A DNA stretch of 64,000 nucleotides from SKKC01 sp046542845 (GTDB lineage Bacteria > Spirochaetota > Spirochaetia > DSM-27196 > SKKC01): NCBI GenBank assembly GCA_046542845.1, contig JBKHAN010000005.1, positions 1-64,000 on the forward strand, in the 5' to 3' direction. The notes under the pieces are model-generated. The model saw nothing but the letters and a program-made list of their open reading frames with translations. It did not search any database and was not told the DNA's origin. The position numbers and the translations under genes are program-made. Shown one piece after another: positions 17,610 to 24,904 of this stretch (position 1 is the first letter of the stretch; each line of letters starts with the position of its first letter).

Positions 17610-17648
17610 CGTACATACTACCTGTACGCGACTTTACTACAGGAGGTG
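17610..17648 (+). promoter_or_regulatory. Mutually exclusive hairpins over the btuF Shine-Dalgarno
   Basis: CGTACA (17610-17615) pairs with TGTACG (17623-17628). CCTGTA (17621-17626) pairs with TACAGG (17638-17643), which covers the start of AGGAGGTG (17641-17648). The two stems share bases 17623-17626 and cannot form together, so this is a likely on/off translational switch after the riboswitch. Confidence 0.55.
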
Positions 17649-17652
17649 CCCC

Positions 17653-18648
17653 ATGATACGTGGCATTTCACGGCGAGTGTGTCTCGCTACCCTGGTTCTT
17701 CTACTTGTTTCTTCTTTTATGTACGCGCGCGGTGTTCCCGAAACTCCCGTTCCGGGGCAGGAGCAGCGGGCGACCAATGCATCGGCAGAGTATCCGATGG
17801 AGGTTAGCGATGCGCTCGGAACAACCGTCGTCATACAGGAGAAGCCCGAGTCTCTGGTGTCCCTGAGCCTGTTTTCCGACGAGGTGCTTATTGGACTCGG
17901 GGCGGAGGATCACTTTCTCGGCGTTTCAGAACTCGCGGTTGATCCGGTGTACAGCAATGTCGCCGAAACCGCCTCGACTATCGGCACGAACATCGAGTTC
18001 AACGTCGAGCAGATCATATCCCTGTCTCCAGACATCGTCTTCGCGGCCGACTGGAGCGACGGTGACCGGGTTTCCCAGCTCCAGGACGCGGGCATTCCCG
18101 TGTATCGGACGCGCACATCCTTCACGATTCCGGATATTCAGGAAGAAATACGCACCCTCGCACGAATTATGGGGGAAACGGAGGCCGCGGAAGACATGAT
18201 TTCCGCGATGGACGCCCGCATCGCCGAGCTGCAAAGCACGGTATCCACGATTCCGGACGAACAGCGTCTTTCGGGCATTGAATACAATACCTGGGGAACG
18301 TCGAGCGGCGTGAACACGACCTGGCACGAAGTGCTGCGTCTTGCCGGAGTGCACAACGCTGCAGCCGAGTTCGAGGAAGACGATTTTGGTATGGTTCCCA
18401 TGTCAAAGGAACTGATCGTCGATCTCGATCCGGACATCATCTTTCTCCCGGGTTTTATCTGGGGAGAGGACGATGCAGCACAGGAGTTTGCCGATCAGGT
18501 CATGAACGATCCAGCTCTGGAAGGACTCGAAGCAATCGAGTCAGAGCGTGTGTACATGATTCCTGAGCACCTGAAAGGAACCTACAGCCAGTACATTGTG
18601 GACGCAGCCGAGCACCTCGCACAGCTGGTGTATCCGGACTATTTCTAG
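17653..18648 (+). CDS. btuF: Corrinoid-binding periplasmic protein, BtuF/FecB type
   Basis: This 331-residue exported protein has a signal peptide (about 1-25, ending YARG), then the BtuF/FhuD-like two-lobed fold. Typical pieces are VSLSLFSDEVLIGLGAEDHFLGVS, quoted here by its start VSLSLFSDEVL, then LSPDIVFAADW and LDPDIIFLPGF. It delivers corrinoids to the FecCD-type permease. The start is fixed by AGGAGGTG 4 nt upstream. The cobalamin riboswitch in the leader is the main reason to favour vitamin B12 over iron-siderophore. Confidence 0.88.
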   Translation: MIRGISRRVCLATLVLLLVSSFMYARGVPETPVPGQEQRATNASAEYPMEVSDALGTTVVIQEKPESLVSLSLFSDEVLIGLGAEDHFLGVSELAVDPVYSNVAETASTIGTNIEFNVEQIISLSPDIVFAADWSDGDRVSQLQDAGIPVYRTRTSFTIPDIQEEIRTLARIMGETEAAEDMISAMDARIAELQSTVSTIPDEQRLSGIEYNTWGTSSGVNTTWHEVLRLAGVHNAAAEFEEDDFGMVPMSKELIVDLDPDIIFLPGFIWGEDDAAQEFADQVMNDPALEGLEAIESERVYMIPEHLKGTYSQYIVDAAEHLAQLVYPDYF

Positions 18649-18657
18649 CGCGCCACC

Positions 18658-19704
18658 ATGAACGCGGTAGGGAAGCGCTTCGTTGCACCGGTGATACTGT
18701 CTGCTGCACTCGTTGTCTCACTCGCTGCGGCGGTTGGTCTTGGTTCGGTCACCGTGCCGCTCCGATCGATTCTGGACGTACTCGGGTTGCTGTTGAGCCC
18801 CGACGATGTGGATCTGTCTGCGCTGCCGCGGGAACTCAGAAGCGCATACTCGATTCTGTACCACATCCGCTTCCCTCGCGCGGTGGCGGCCGTGTTCGCC
18901 GGTGGAGCGCTCGCGCTCAGCGGCGCCGCGGTTCAGGGTTTGTTTCGTAATCCAATGGCAGGCCCCGACATACTCGGTATTTCTGCCGGGAGCAGCCTCG
19001 GAGCAGTGCTCGCGATTGTGTCGGGAATCGCGGTGCTGCATCCTCTTGCTGTTCCCGGCGCCGCCTTTCTCGGTGCGCTCGCCGCCGCCCTGTTTGTCTA
19101 CGTAGTGGCTTCGGGTCGCGGCGGAACGCAGTTGCTCTTCGTAATACTCGCGGGCCTTGCCGTTTCGAGTCTTCTTAGTGGTCTGGTCTCGGCGGTGCTG
19201 ATCTTCGCCGAGGAACACGCGGTGAGCCAGTTCATTTTCTGGACTATGGGAGGCCTTGAGGGACGGAGCTGGAGTACGGTCGTGCCGCCCCTGCCCTTTG
19301 TCGCGGGGCTGTCTCTGGTTATGATGGGTTTTTCGTCATCCCTGAATCTTCTGACACTGGGCGATGAGCAGGCGCACAGCCTCGGCGTCCGGGTTGAAGC
19401 ACTGAAAGTGGGCATCCTCGTGACCGCGGCGATGCTGACCGCAATGGCTATCGCGCTCGCCGGCCCGATCGCGTTTATCGGCCTCATGGTGCCGCATCTC
19501 GTGAGACTGCTCACGGGTCCGGATCACAGGACGCTATTACCGTACTCGCTTGCAGCTGGAGCGATCGTTCTGCTTCTGAGCGACCTGATTGGCCGGTATG
19601 CATTTCGCCCGTATGAGATCCGAACGGGGATCGTAACCGCGGTCATCGGCGGGCCGTATTTCATTTTCCTGATTCTGCGCTACCAGAAACGGGGGTCGGT
19701 ATGA
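18658..19704 (+). CDS. btuC: Corrinoid ABC transporter permease, FecCD/BtuC family
   Basis: The protein has 348 residues and about ten membrane helices. The family signatures FPRAVAAVFAGGALALSGAAVQ (in pieces FPRAVAAVF and GGALALSGAA), FRNPMAGPDILGISAGSSLG (FRNPMAGPD, LGISAGSSLGA) and GPIAFIGLMVPHLVRLL are complete. It follows btuF after 9 nt, and its stop overlaps the ATPase start in ATGA. No separate Shine-Dalgarno is seen. It forms the membrane channel as a homodimer in this family. Confidence 0.9.
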   Translation: MNAVGKRFVAPVILSAALVVSLAAAVGLGSVTVPLRSILDVLGLLLSPDDVDLSALPRELRSAYSILYHIRFPRAVAAVFAGGALALSGAAVQGLFRNPMAGPDILGISAGSSLGAVLAIVSGIAVLHPLAVPGAAFLGALAAALFVYVVASGRGGTQLLFVILAGLAVSSLLSGLVSAVLIFAEEHAVSQFIFWTMGGLEGRSWSTVVPPLPFVAGLSLVMMGFSSSLNLLTLGDEQAHSLGVRVEALKVGILVTAAMLTAMAIALAGPIAFIGLMVPHLVRLLTGPDHRTLLPYSLAAGAIVLLLSDLIGRYAFRPYEIRTGIVTAVIGGPYFIFLILRYQKRGSV

Positions 19705-20978
19705 AGCCAATGCTCTCGGCACGCCGCGTCTCCTACTCGGTCGGTGGTGTGCAACTGCTGAAAGACATCGATCTTGACCTTGAACCGGGCGAAATTGTCG
19801 GCCTCATTGGACCGAATGGCGCAGGGAAAAGCACCTTGCTCCGGAATCTCATAGGATTCGCAACACCGGACAGCGGAACCGTGACCCTCAAGGGACGTCC
19901 CCTTCACGCGTATTCAGCACGTGAAAGGTCCCGTACCATGAGCTACCTCAGCAGACAGGGGCCGGATCAGTTTGCGTTTCGGGCGGTGGACGTCGTGGAG
20001 ATGGGGACCTACCCCGGCCTGCGCTGGGGCCGGGCTCCGGGAAGCCGCGAACGGAACGCAGCACTGTCGGCGCTCGCGCAGGTCGGTCTGTCTGACCTTG
20101 CCGACCGCGAGTTCCCGACGCTTTCGGAGGGCGAGCGACAACTCGTTCTCTTTGCCCGCGTGCTTGTGCAGAATGCCTCGGTTATGCTTCTCGACGAACC
20201 CACGGCGAATCTCGACATAGGACACGAGCAGACCCTTCTCCGCATGGTTCGGGCGCTGTGCGATCAGGACCGCGGCGCGGTGGTTGCGCTTCATAACCTG
20301 AACAGCGCAGCCGAATATTGCAGGCGTTTGATACTGCTCGAATCCGGCACGGTTACATCTGTCGGTACTCCGCACGAAGTTCTGACCCGGGACAACCTGG
20401 AGCGGGCCTACAACACCGACGTACGAATCGGTCAGAACGAAACCACCGGCAGCGTCACCGTCAGTTCAGTTCCTGATGCGGGAACGGATCGCAATCTTCG
20501 AGTACACGTGATCGGTGGTGCGGGCAGCGCCGTCGCCATTACCCGGTTCCTCCACACAAAGGGTTGCACCGTCACTGGCGGGGTCGCGCACGAACTCGAC
20601 AGCGACGCCAAGTTCTGGGCGGCAATCGGAATCAGTTATCTCCAGGTTCCGGCCTTCTCGGACATACAGCGGGGCGTTCTGGAACGCGCGTTGGATCTTG
20701 TCCGTTCTGCCGACCTGACCATTCTGTGTGCGTTCCCATTCGGTCACGGAAACGCCGCTAATCTCGACATTGCCGAACAGGCGCGGGAACTTATGATCCT
20801 CGACGACAGCACAGCGCTCTGCCGAAGAGCGTTCTTTGGTGATGCGGCCGAGCTTGAGGTGCGGTTCAGACGGCTGGAAGCCATCTGGGGAACAGTCAAC
20901 CACGAACGCGCATGCGCCTGCATTGCCTCAATAATCGACGGCGGAGCCGAGTCGAAAGAACGCGATGGCACGCGTTAG
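19701..20978 (+). CDS. btuD: Corrinoid ABC transporter ATPase with extra C-terminal domain
   Basis: Residues 1-250 are a FecE/BtuD-type ATPase with Walker A GPNGAGKST (about 36-44), signature LSEGERQL, Walker B VMLLDEPTANLD and switch histidine VALHNLNSA. Two family residues vary: SEG replaces SGG in the signature, and ALHN replaces the usual THD. After a short linker, residues about 270-415 form an additional domain that begins LRVHVIGGAGSAVAITRFLH, a Rossmann-like beta-turn-helix. It has conserved-looking ILCAFPFGHGNAANL and is far from the normal 250-260 residue length. The extra domain is not one I can name; sensing of cobalamin or a precursor is an inference. The 3' end overlaps the convergent chemoreceptor gene by 51 nt. 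Confidence 0.85.
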   Translation: MKPMLSARRVSYSVGGVQLLKDIDLDLEPGEIVGLIGPNGAGKSTLLRNLIGFATPDSGTVTLKGRPLHAYSARERSRTMSYLSRQGPDQFAFRAVDVVEMGTYPGLRWGRAPGSRERNAALSALAQVGLSDLADREFPTLSEGERQLVLFARVLVQNASVMLLDEPTANLDIGHEQTLLRMVRALCDQDRGAVVALHNLNSAAEYCRRLILLESGTVTSVGTPHEVLTRDNLERAYNTDVRIGQNETTGSVTVSSVPDAGTDRNLRVHVIGGAGSAVAITRFLHTKGCTVTGGVAHELDSDAKFWAAIGISYLQVPAFSDIQRGVLERALDLVRSADLTILCAFPFGHGNAANLDIAEQARELMILDDSTALCRRAFFGDAAELEVRFRRLEAIWGTVNHERACACIASIIDGGAESKERDGTR

Positions 20979-22487
20979 TTCCTCGGACTGGCTGCTGAGT
21001 TCTTCCGACATGGAGGCCAGCTCCTCGGCCGATGAGGCGTTCCGCTGTATTATCTCATCGAGTTGAGACAGCGATTGATTGATCTGCTGTACACCGGCCG
21101 ACTGTTCATTGCTGGAAACGGCGATTTCCTGTACGAGGGCTGCAGTCTGCCGGATACCATCTACAACCTCAAGCATGACGCTTCCAGCTTCGTCGGCTAC
21201 TGAAAGACTCTCAACCGAGAGCGTGTTGATTTCCGCCGCGGTCGTCTGGCTGTGTTCAGCGAGCTTGCGGACTTCAGACGCGACGACTGAGAAGCCTTTT
21301 CCGTCCTGACCCGCTCGCGCTGCCTCTATTGCTGCATTCAATGCGAGGAGATTGGTGTTTCGAGCAATCTCTTCAATTACACCGATCTTCTCCGCGATTC
21401 GCCGCATGGCCTCAACCGTTTTCGACACCGAATCACCCCCGTACTGAGCACGTTCGGCGGTCTGATTCGAAGTCGTCTCGGTCCGTCTCGCATTTTCGGA
21501 GTTGGTGTTAATGGTTGCGCCCATTTCTTCCATGGATGAGGCAACCTGTTCTGCCTCTGCAGCCTGTTGAGCCGCTGCCTGCGAAAGCAGTTGTGAGGAT
21601 TCACTGATCTGATCGCTGCCTGAGCTGACCTGATCGGCTGCTGTCTGAATATTCTGTACCACTTCACTAATGGCCGATTGCATGGTTCCAAAAGCACGGA
21701 CGAGCACCCCAATCTCGTCTGAGCGACTCCCGTCCGTTGTTGAGACGGTAAAGCTCAGATCACCGGCAGCAAGCGTTTCTGCCATGTCTGCGGCTGTCCG
21801 AATCGGGCGAACGATGGAGCGATTCACAAACCACGCGCCAAACACCGTGGCCAGCGCCAGGATGACCGCCGCCGCGCTGAGTAATGCACTGATTGCCTGT
21901 CGGCTGCCATCGGCTATTATCTGATCGACGCTGGTCATTTCGATTCCAACGAACAGTATCCCGATGACGTCTTCATCATCGTTGAACAGAGGCTGATAGC
22001 CTGTGAAATAGTCGCGGCCGAGGATTGCCGCTTGTCCGATAAACAACTCTCCGGCTGACACGGGTTCAAATGCGGCACTCGACCGCCCGAGGGTCGTACC
22101 GACCACTCGCTCTCCGTCTTCGTTTACAATGCTGGTGACCACACGCCGAAAGTCTCCACTGTCGCGGACAAAAATCGTCGCGACGACCCCGAGATCCGTC
22201 GAAATCCGATCGATAGTCCCGTACCGTCCGTCGAGAGGGGTGCCCTGCTCGTCGACGATAGCGTCGGCTTCGTGGCGAAGCTGCCCATATTCGTTTCGGA
22301 TATACGCTTCAGCGGCACGGATGTCACCACGCATTTTTCGCTCAGTCATTTCCAGTACCGTCGACCGGGCCGTCGTTTCGACCATGTATATTGCGATAGA
22401 CAGTAAGGCACCGGTAACGAGCACCATCGCAAAGGCCATGAAACCTATGAGCTTCGTCGATATTCCGCCGCGAAAATTGACACGCAT
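20928..22487 (-). CDS. Methyl-accepting chemotaxis protein with Cache_3-Cache_2-type sensor
   Basis: The protein has 519 residues. TM1 (about 11-33) and TM2 (about 185-208) flank a periplasmic sensor of about 150 residues. Its VVATIFVRDSGDFRRVVTS, GERVVGTTLG and GQAAILGRDYFTGYQPL pieces match the Cache_3-Cache_2 fusion, a family that binds small organic ligands. A HAMP domain (about 209-262) and a long signalling coiled coil follow, with the conserved hairpin tip EEIARNTNLLALNAAIEAAR. GGAGG lies before the ATG, and a promoter with a perfect TATAAT is upstream. It is monocistronic and overlaps btuD tail-to-tail. It should report ligand occupancy to CheA/CheW. Confidence 0.93.
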   Translation of the reverse strand: MRVNFRGGISTKLIGFMAFAMVLVTGALLSIAIYMVETTARSTVLEMTERKMRGDIRAAEAYIRNEYGQLRHEADAIVDEQGTPLDGRYGTIDRISTDLGVVATIFVRDSGDFRRVVTSIVNEDGERVVGTTLGRSSAAFEPVSAGELFIGQAAILGRDYFTGYQPLFNDDEDVIGILFVGIEMTSVDQIIADGSRQAISALLSAAAVILALATVFGAWFVNRSIVRPIRTAADMAETLAAGDLSFTVSTTDGSRSDEIGVLVRAFGTMQSAISEVVQNIQTAADQVSSGSDQISESSQLLSQAAAQQAAEAEQVASSMEEMGATINTNSENARRTETTSNQTAERAQYGGDSVSKTVEAMRRIAEKIGVIEEIARNTNLLALNAAIEAARAGQDGKGFSVVASEVRKLAEHSQTTAAEINTLSVESLSVADEAGSVMLEVVDGIRQTAALVQEIAVSSNEQSAGVQQINQSLSQLDEIIQRNASSAEELASMSEELSSQSEELTRAIAFFRLGSAVDY

Positions 22488-22523
22488 GTGCAGCCTCCGT
22501 TTATAGTCTTATTGGAGGAAATA

Positions 22524-22552
22524 ATTATACTATTACTGTACGTTTTTATCAC
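22524..22552 (-). promoter_or_regulatory. Promoter of the chemoreceptor gene
   Basis: On the minus strand: GTGATA (22547-22552), a 17-nt spacer and a perfect TATAAT (22524-22529). A GGAGG Shine-Dalgarno follows before the ATG at 22487. Confidence 0.5.
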
Positions 22553-22632
22553 GGCAAAAGTATCAATTACTATCCCCGATTTTTCGGTGTCTGTTCTCTT
22601 GTACGAAAAATGTTCCGCCGGTACACGTGTTT

Positions 22633-22660
22633 TTGCCTGTCCTGTGATATACCGTATAGG
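22633..22660 (+). promoter_or_regulatory. Candidate promoter for the gene at 22681
   Basis: TTGCCT (22633-22638), a 16-nt spacer and TATAGG (22655-22660). GGGAG lies 9 nt before the ATG. Confidence 0.35.
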
Positions 22661-22680
22661 GGAAGCGGGAGACGCACCGT

Positions 22681-23214
22681 ATGGAAAAAACGATCGTCAG
22701 CGTATGCACAACGCTGCTGGGGTCGCTCCGTGTCCGTCAGGGGATACCGGCCAAGACCGTCGGCAGGGCGCACTATTATCACCTTGTGTCGTGTGGGTCC
22801 CTCAAGGCCGCTGAAACGCTTGGAACGCTTCTGGCTCGGGACGTTTCAAGCCCCTTTGTTCCCGGGGACCTCGTGCTGAAAGACCGAGGCGAACAGTGTT
22901 GCAGTGTCCTTGTGTATCCCGGTTTCTTTGAACTCCCGCATCCAGCGCTCGCGTTTTCCTGTGAGATCGATACGCTGCAGAAGCAGGTCCGGATCCGGCA
23001 TTACCGGGCAAACCGCCCCGTCCTGCACCGGAAAGAGCTGCTGCTTGAAGCCGGCTCCGACGAACACACACGCTGTTCTATCCTGACGGCAGAGGAAGAG
23101 GCTGCCGGCTTACTGGCGCGCCCCTTCAACTTTGGTTTCGAGAGTCAATGGAAGACACGCCTCGCCACAGCGGGGTTTATCGTGAGCGGGCACTCGATCG
23201 TGGCTTGCGAATAG
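22681..23214 (+). CDS. Small protein resembling the non-catalytic part of DNA-phosphorothioation-associated methyltransferases
   Basis: This is a 177-residue soluble protein with no signal or membrane segment. Its order of motifs (KTVGRAHYYH, YPGFFELPHPALAFS, VRIRHYRANRPVLHRKELLL, LTAEEEAAGLL, then a closing SGHSIV) matches, from memory, the domain that accompanies the methyltransferase part in DNA-phosphorothioation-associated putative methyltransferases (TIGR04096 type). Here it stands alone, with no SAM-binding motif and no dnd genes in the window. The HRKE and EEEAAGLL motifs suggest a functional domain rather than a decaying fragment. Function is unknown. The assignment rests on remembered motifs and could be wrong in detail. 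Confidence 0.5.
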   Translation: MEKTIVSVCTTLLGSLRVRQGIPAKTVGRAHYYHLVSCGSLKAAETLGTLLARDVSSPFVPGDLVLKDRGEQCCSVLVYPGFFELPHPALAFSCEIDTLQKQVRIRHYRANRPVLHRKELLLEAGSDEHTRCSILTAEEEAAGLLARPFNFGFESQWKTRLATAGFIVSGHSIVACE

Positions 23215-23239
23215 CTGCATCCTCCCGCAGGATGTAGCC

Positions 23240-24217
23240 ATGAAGAAACGAACGCTTGGAGATACGGATCTTACGCTTTCGCCGGTCGGCGTTGGTCTGT
23301 GGGCAATTGGTGGCGACGCCTGGGGATCCACCGACGACGCAGAAGCGCTGCGAATGCTCGACGTCGCCGTCGAACGTGGGGTGGATTTCTACGACACCGC
23401 GGACGTATACGGCGATGGACACAGCGAAGAGCTCCTGGGTAAATCCATGAAGGGCCGCAGGGACACGTTCGTCGTGGCGTCAAAAATCGGCTGGCGGGGC
23501 TTTGACAGGGATCAGAATCGCTCGGCGTACACCTCCGTCGAACGCCTCGTTGCGGGTGTAGAGAGTAATCTTCAACGCCTCGGCACCGACTATATCGACA
23601 TTATGCAGAGTCACATCAATTTCCAGGACCCGACCATGGACGTTTTCCTTGAGGGTTTCGAGAAACTGAAGGCGGACGGCAAGATTCGCGCCTACGGAGT
23701 CAGTACAAGCGACTTCGATTACCTTCGGGCCTTTAACGACCGTGGCGGCTGCTCGACCCTGCAGATCGACTACAGTATCCTCAACAGAACCGGCGAGGCA
23801 GACTGTCTTGAGTATTGCCGTACGCACGGTATAGGTGTGATCGTCCGCGGAGCTTTAGCCATGGGCATCCTCACCGGCAAGTTCAGCGCAGACCAGACGT
23901 TTGAGGACGGTGATTTTCGTCAGGCGTGGATTACCGATCCGGAACAGAACAACGCGTTCACCCAAGACCTTGGGACCGTTTCGCGTCTCCGACCTGTCCT
24001 CGAACTTGGACCTGCTGGACAGACTCTTGCACAGCTCGCGCTGCGCTTCGTGCTCGCCCATCCGGCAGTGTCCATGATCATACCCGGGAGCAGGAATCAG
24101 CGGCAGCTCGAACAGAACCTTGCCGTCCTCGATATGCCCTCACTAAGCGCCGCGGAGCAACAAGCCATAGACGCGGTGGTACCTCCCGGTGGCGGCCGGA
24201 AAATCTGGCCCGCCTGA
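23240..24217 (+). CDS. Aldo/keto reductase
   Basis: This 325-residue protein has an NADPH-dependent TIM-barrel reductase fold. The catalytic tetrad pieces are visible: FYDTADVYGDGHSEELLG with Asp and Tyr, VVASKIGW with Lys, and DIMQSHI with His. The coenzyme loop near the end reads IIPGSRNQRQLEQNL. The opening KKRTLGDTDLTLSPVGVGLWAIGG is typical of the subfamily acting on small aldehydes. It starts 25 nt after the previous gene. The Shine-Dalgarno (AGGA) falls inside a small hairpin (CATCCT 23218-23223 with AGGATG 23229-23234), which could damp its translation. The physiological substrate is unknown. Confidence 0.9.
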   Translation: MKKRTLGDTDLTLSPVGVGLWAIGGDAWGSTDDAEALRMLDVAVERGVDFYDTADVYGDGHSEELLGKSMKGRRDTFVVASKIGWRGFDRDQNRSAYTSVERLVAGVESNLQRLGTDYIDIMQSHINFQDPTMDVFLEGFEKLKADGKIRAYGVSTSDFDYLRAFNDRGGCSTLQIDYSILNRTGEADCLEYCRTHGIGVIVRGALAMGILTGKFSADQTFEDGDFRQAWITDPEQNNAFTQDLGTVSRLRPVLELGPAGQTLAQLALRFVLAHPAVSMIIPGSRNQRQLEQNLAVLDMPSLSAAEQQAIDAVVPPGGGRKIWPA

Positions 24218-24257
24218 CGTACAGCCGACAGTTCGACGGCTCGACAGCGTCCACCCC

Positions 24258-24288
24258 TAACTATTGACACTGTGCGTGTCAATAGTTA
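24258..24288 (+). promoter_or_regulatory. Perfect inverted-repeat operator upstream of the tetR-like gene
   Basis: Two 13-nt arms, TAACTATTGACAC (24258-24270) and GTGTCAATAGTTA (24276-24288), with a 5-nt spacer (TGTGC) are perfectly complementary. The repeat contains the TTGACA -35 box of the promoter, so a bound repressor would block polymerase. It is likely the autoregulatory site of the TetR-MATE operon. Confidence 0.8.
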
Positions 24289-24292
24289 CCGT
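24264..24292 (+). promoter_or_regulatory. Promoter of the TetR-MATE operon inside the operator
   Basis: A perfect TTGACA (24264-24269), a 17-nt spacer and a weak -10 TACCGT (24287-24292). The expected +1 is 24299, the A of the ATG, and no Shine-Dalgarno is present. Confidence 0.45.
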
Positions 24293-24298
24293 TTGACC

Positions 24299-24904
24299 AT
24301 GGATGTCGACGCGACGAGCGACGGCCGCAGAACACGCCGCGATGAAAACAAGCGGCGAGTAGTTCGCGCGGCGATTCAGCTTATCCGGGAGACAGGAAGC
24401 GTTCCCTCAGCAGAGGCTGTATCCACACGCGCGGATGTGTCGCGACGGTCGGTGTATCGCTTCTTCGCCGACCTCGACTCGCTTCTGCAGGCGGCGCTGG
24501 ACGAATTGTGGCAGGATATCGCTCATCGATTCCCTTTCCCCGCGCCCGACACGAGCGACCTCAGTCGCTCGGTGCACAGGTTTGTCGAGCACCGTGCGCT
24601 CGTATACGAATATGTAACCCCGATTCGGGTGATCGGCGAACAAAAGAAATACGGTATCGAGGCAATCAGGCGCATGTACGCCGAGCGACACGACCGCGAG
24701 CGCGCTCACGTTCGCGAGTACGTCACCGCGCTGTTGCCGCCTGGTGCCCGTAACAATGAAGCGGTTCTCGACGAAGTTCAGGTAAGCTCCTCGTGGCAGG
24801 CGTGGCACGCGCTTCGCACCGACTACGCCTGCTCAATTTCGGCGGCAACGTCCCGTATAGAACACATCGTTTTCTCAATTCTGAACACACAGGGGCGCGT
24901 ATGA
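24299..24904 (+). CDS. TetR-family transcriptional regulator
   Basis: This 201-residue regulator has an N-terminal helix-turn-helix (RRVVRAAIQLIRETG, then AEAVSTRADVSRRSVYRFFADLDSLL in two helices), the classical TetR fold. It is followed by a helical ligand-binding domain without close relatives that I recognise. The ATG at 24299 is preferred over an in-frame GTG at 24272, because that GTG lies inside the operator repeat. The stop overlaps the MATE gene in ATGA, so the regulator most likely controls its own operon and the pump, released by a drug-like ligand. Confidence 0.85.
   Translation: MDVDATSDGRRTRRDENKRRVVRAAIQLIRETGSVPSAEAVSTRADVSRRSVYRFFADLDSLLQAALDELWQDIAHRFPFPAPDTSDLSRSVHRFVEHRALVYEYVTPIRVIGEQKKYGIEAIRRMYAERHDRERAHVREYVTALLPPGARNNEAVLDEVQVSSSWQAWHALRTDYACSISAATSRIEHIVFSILNTQGRV

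Noticed and set aside
24272..24298. GTG at 24272 as start of the TetR gene
   Set aside because: It lies within the operator repeat and promoter; the ATG at 24299 fits the predicted +1.
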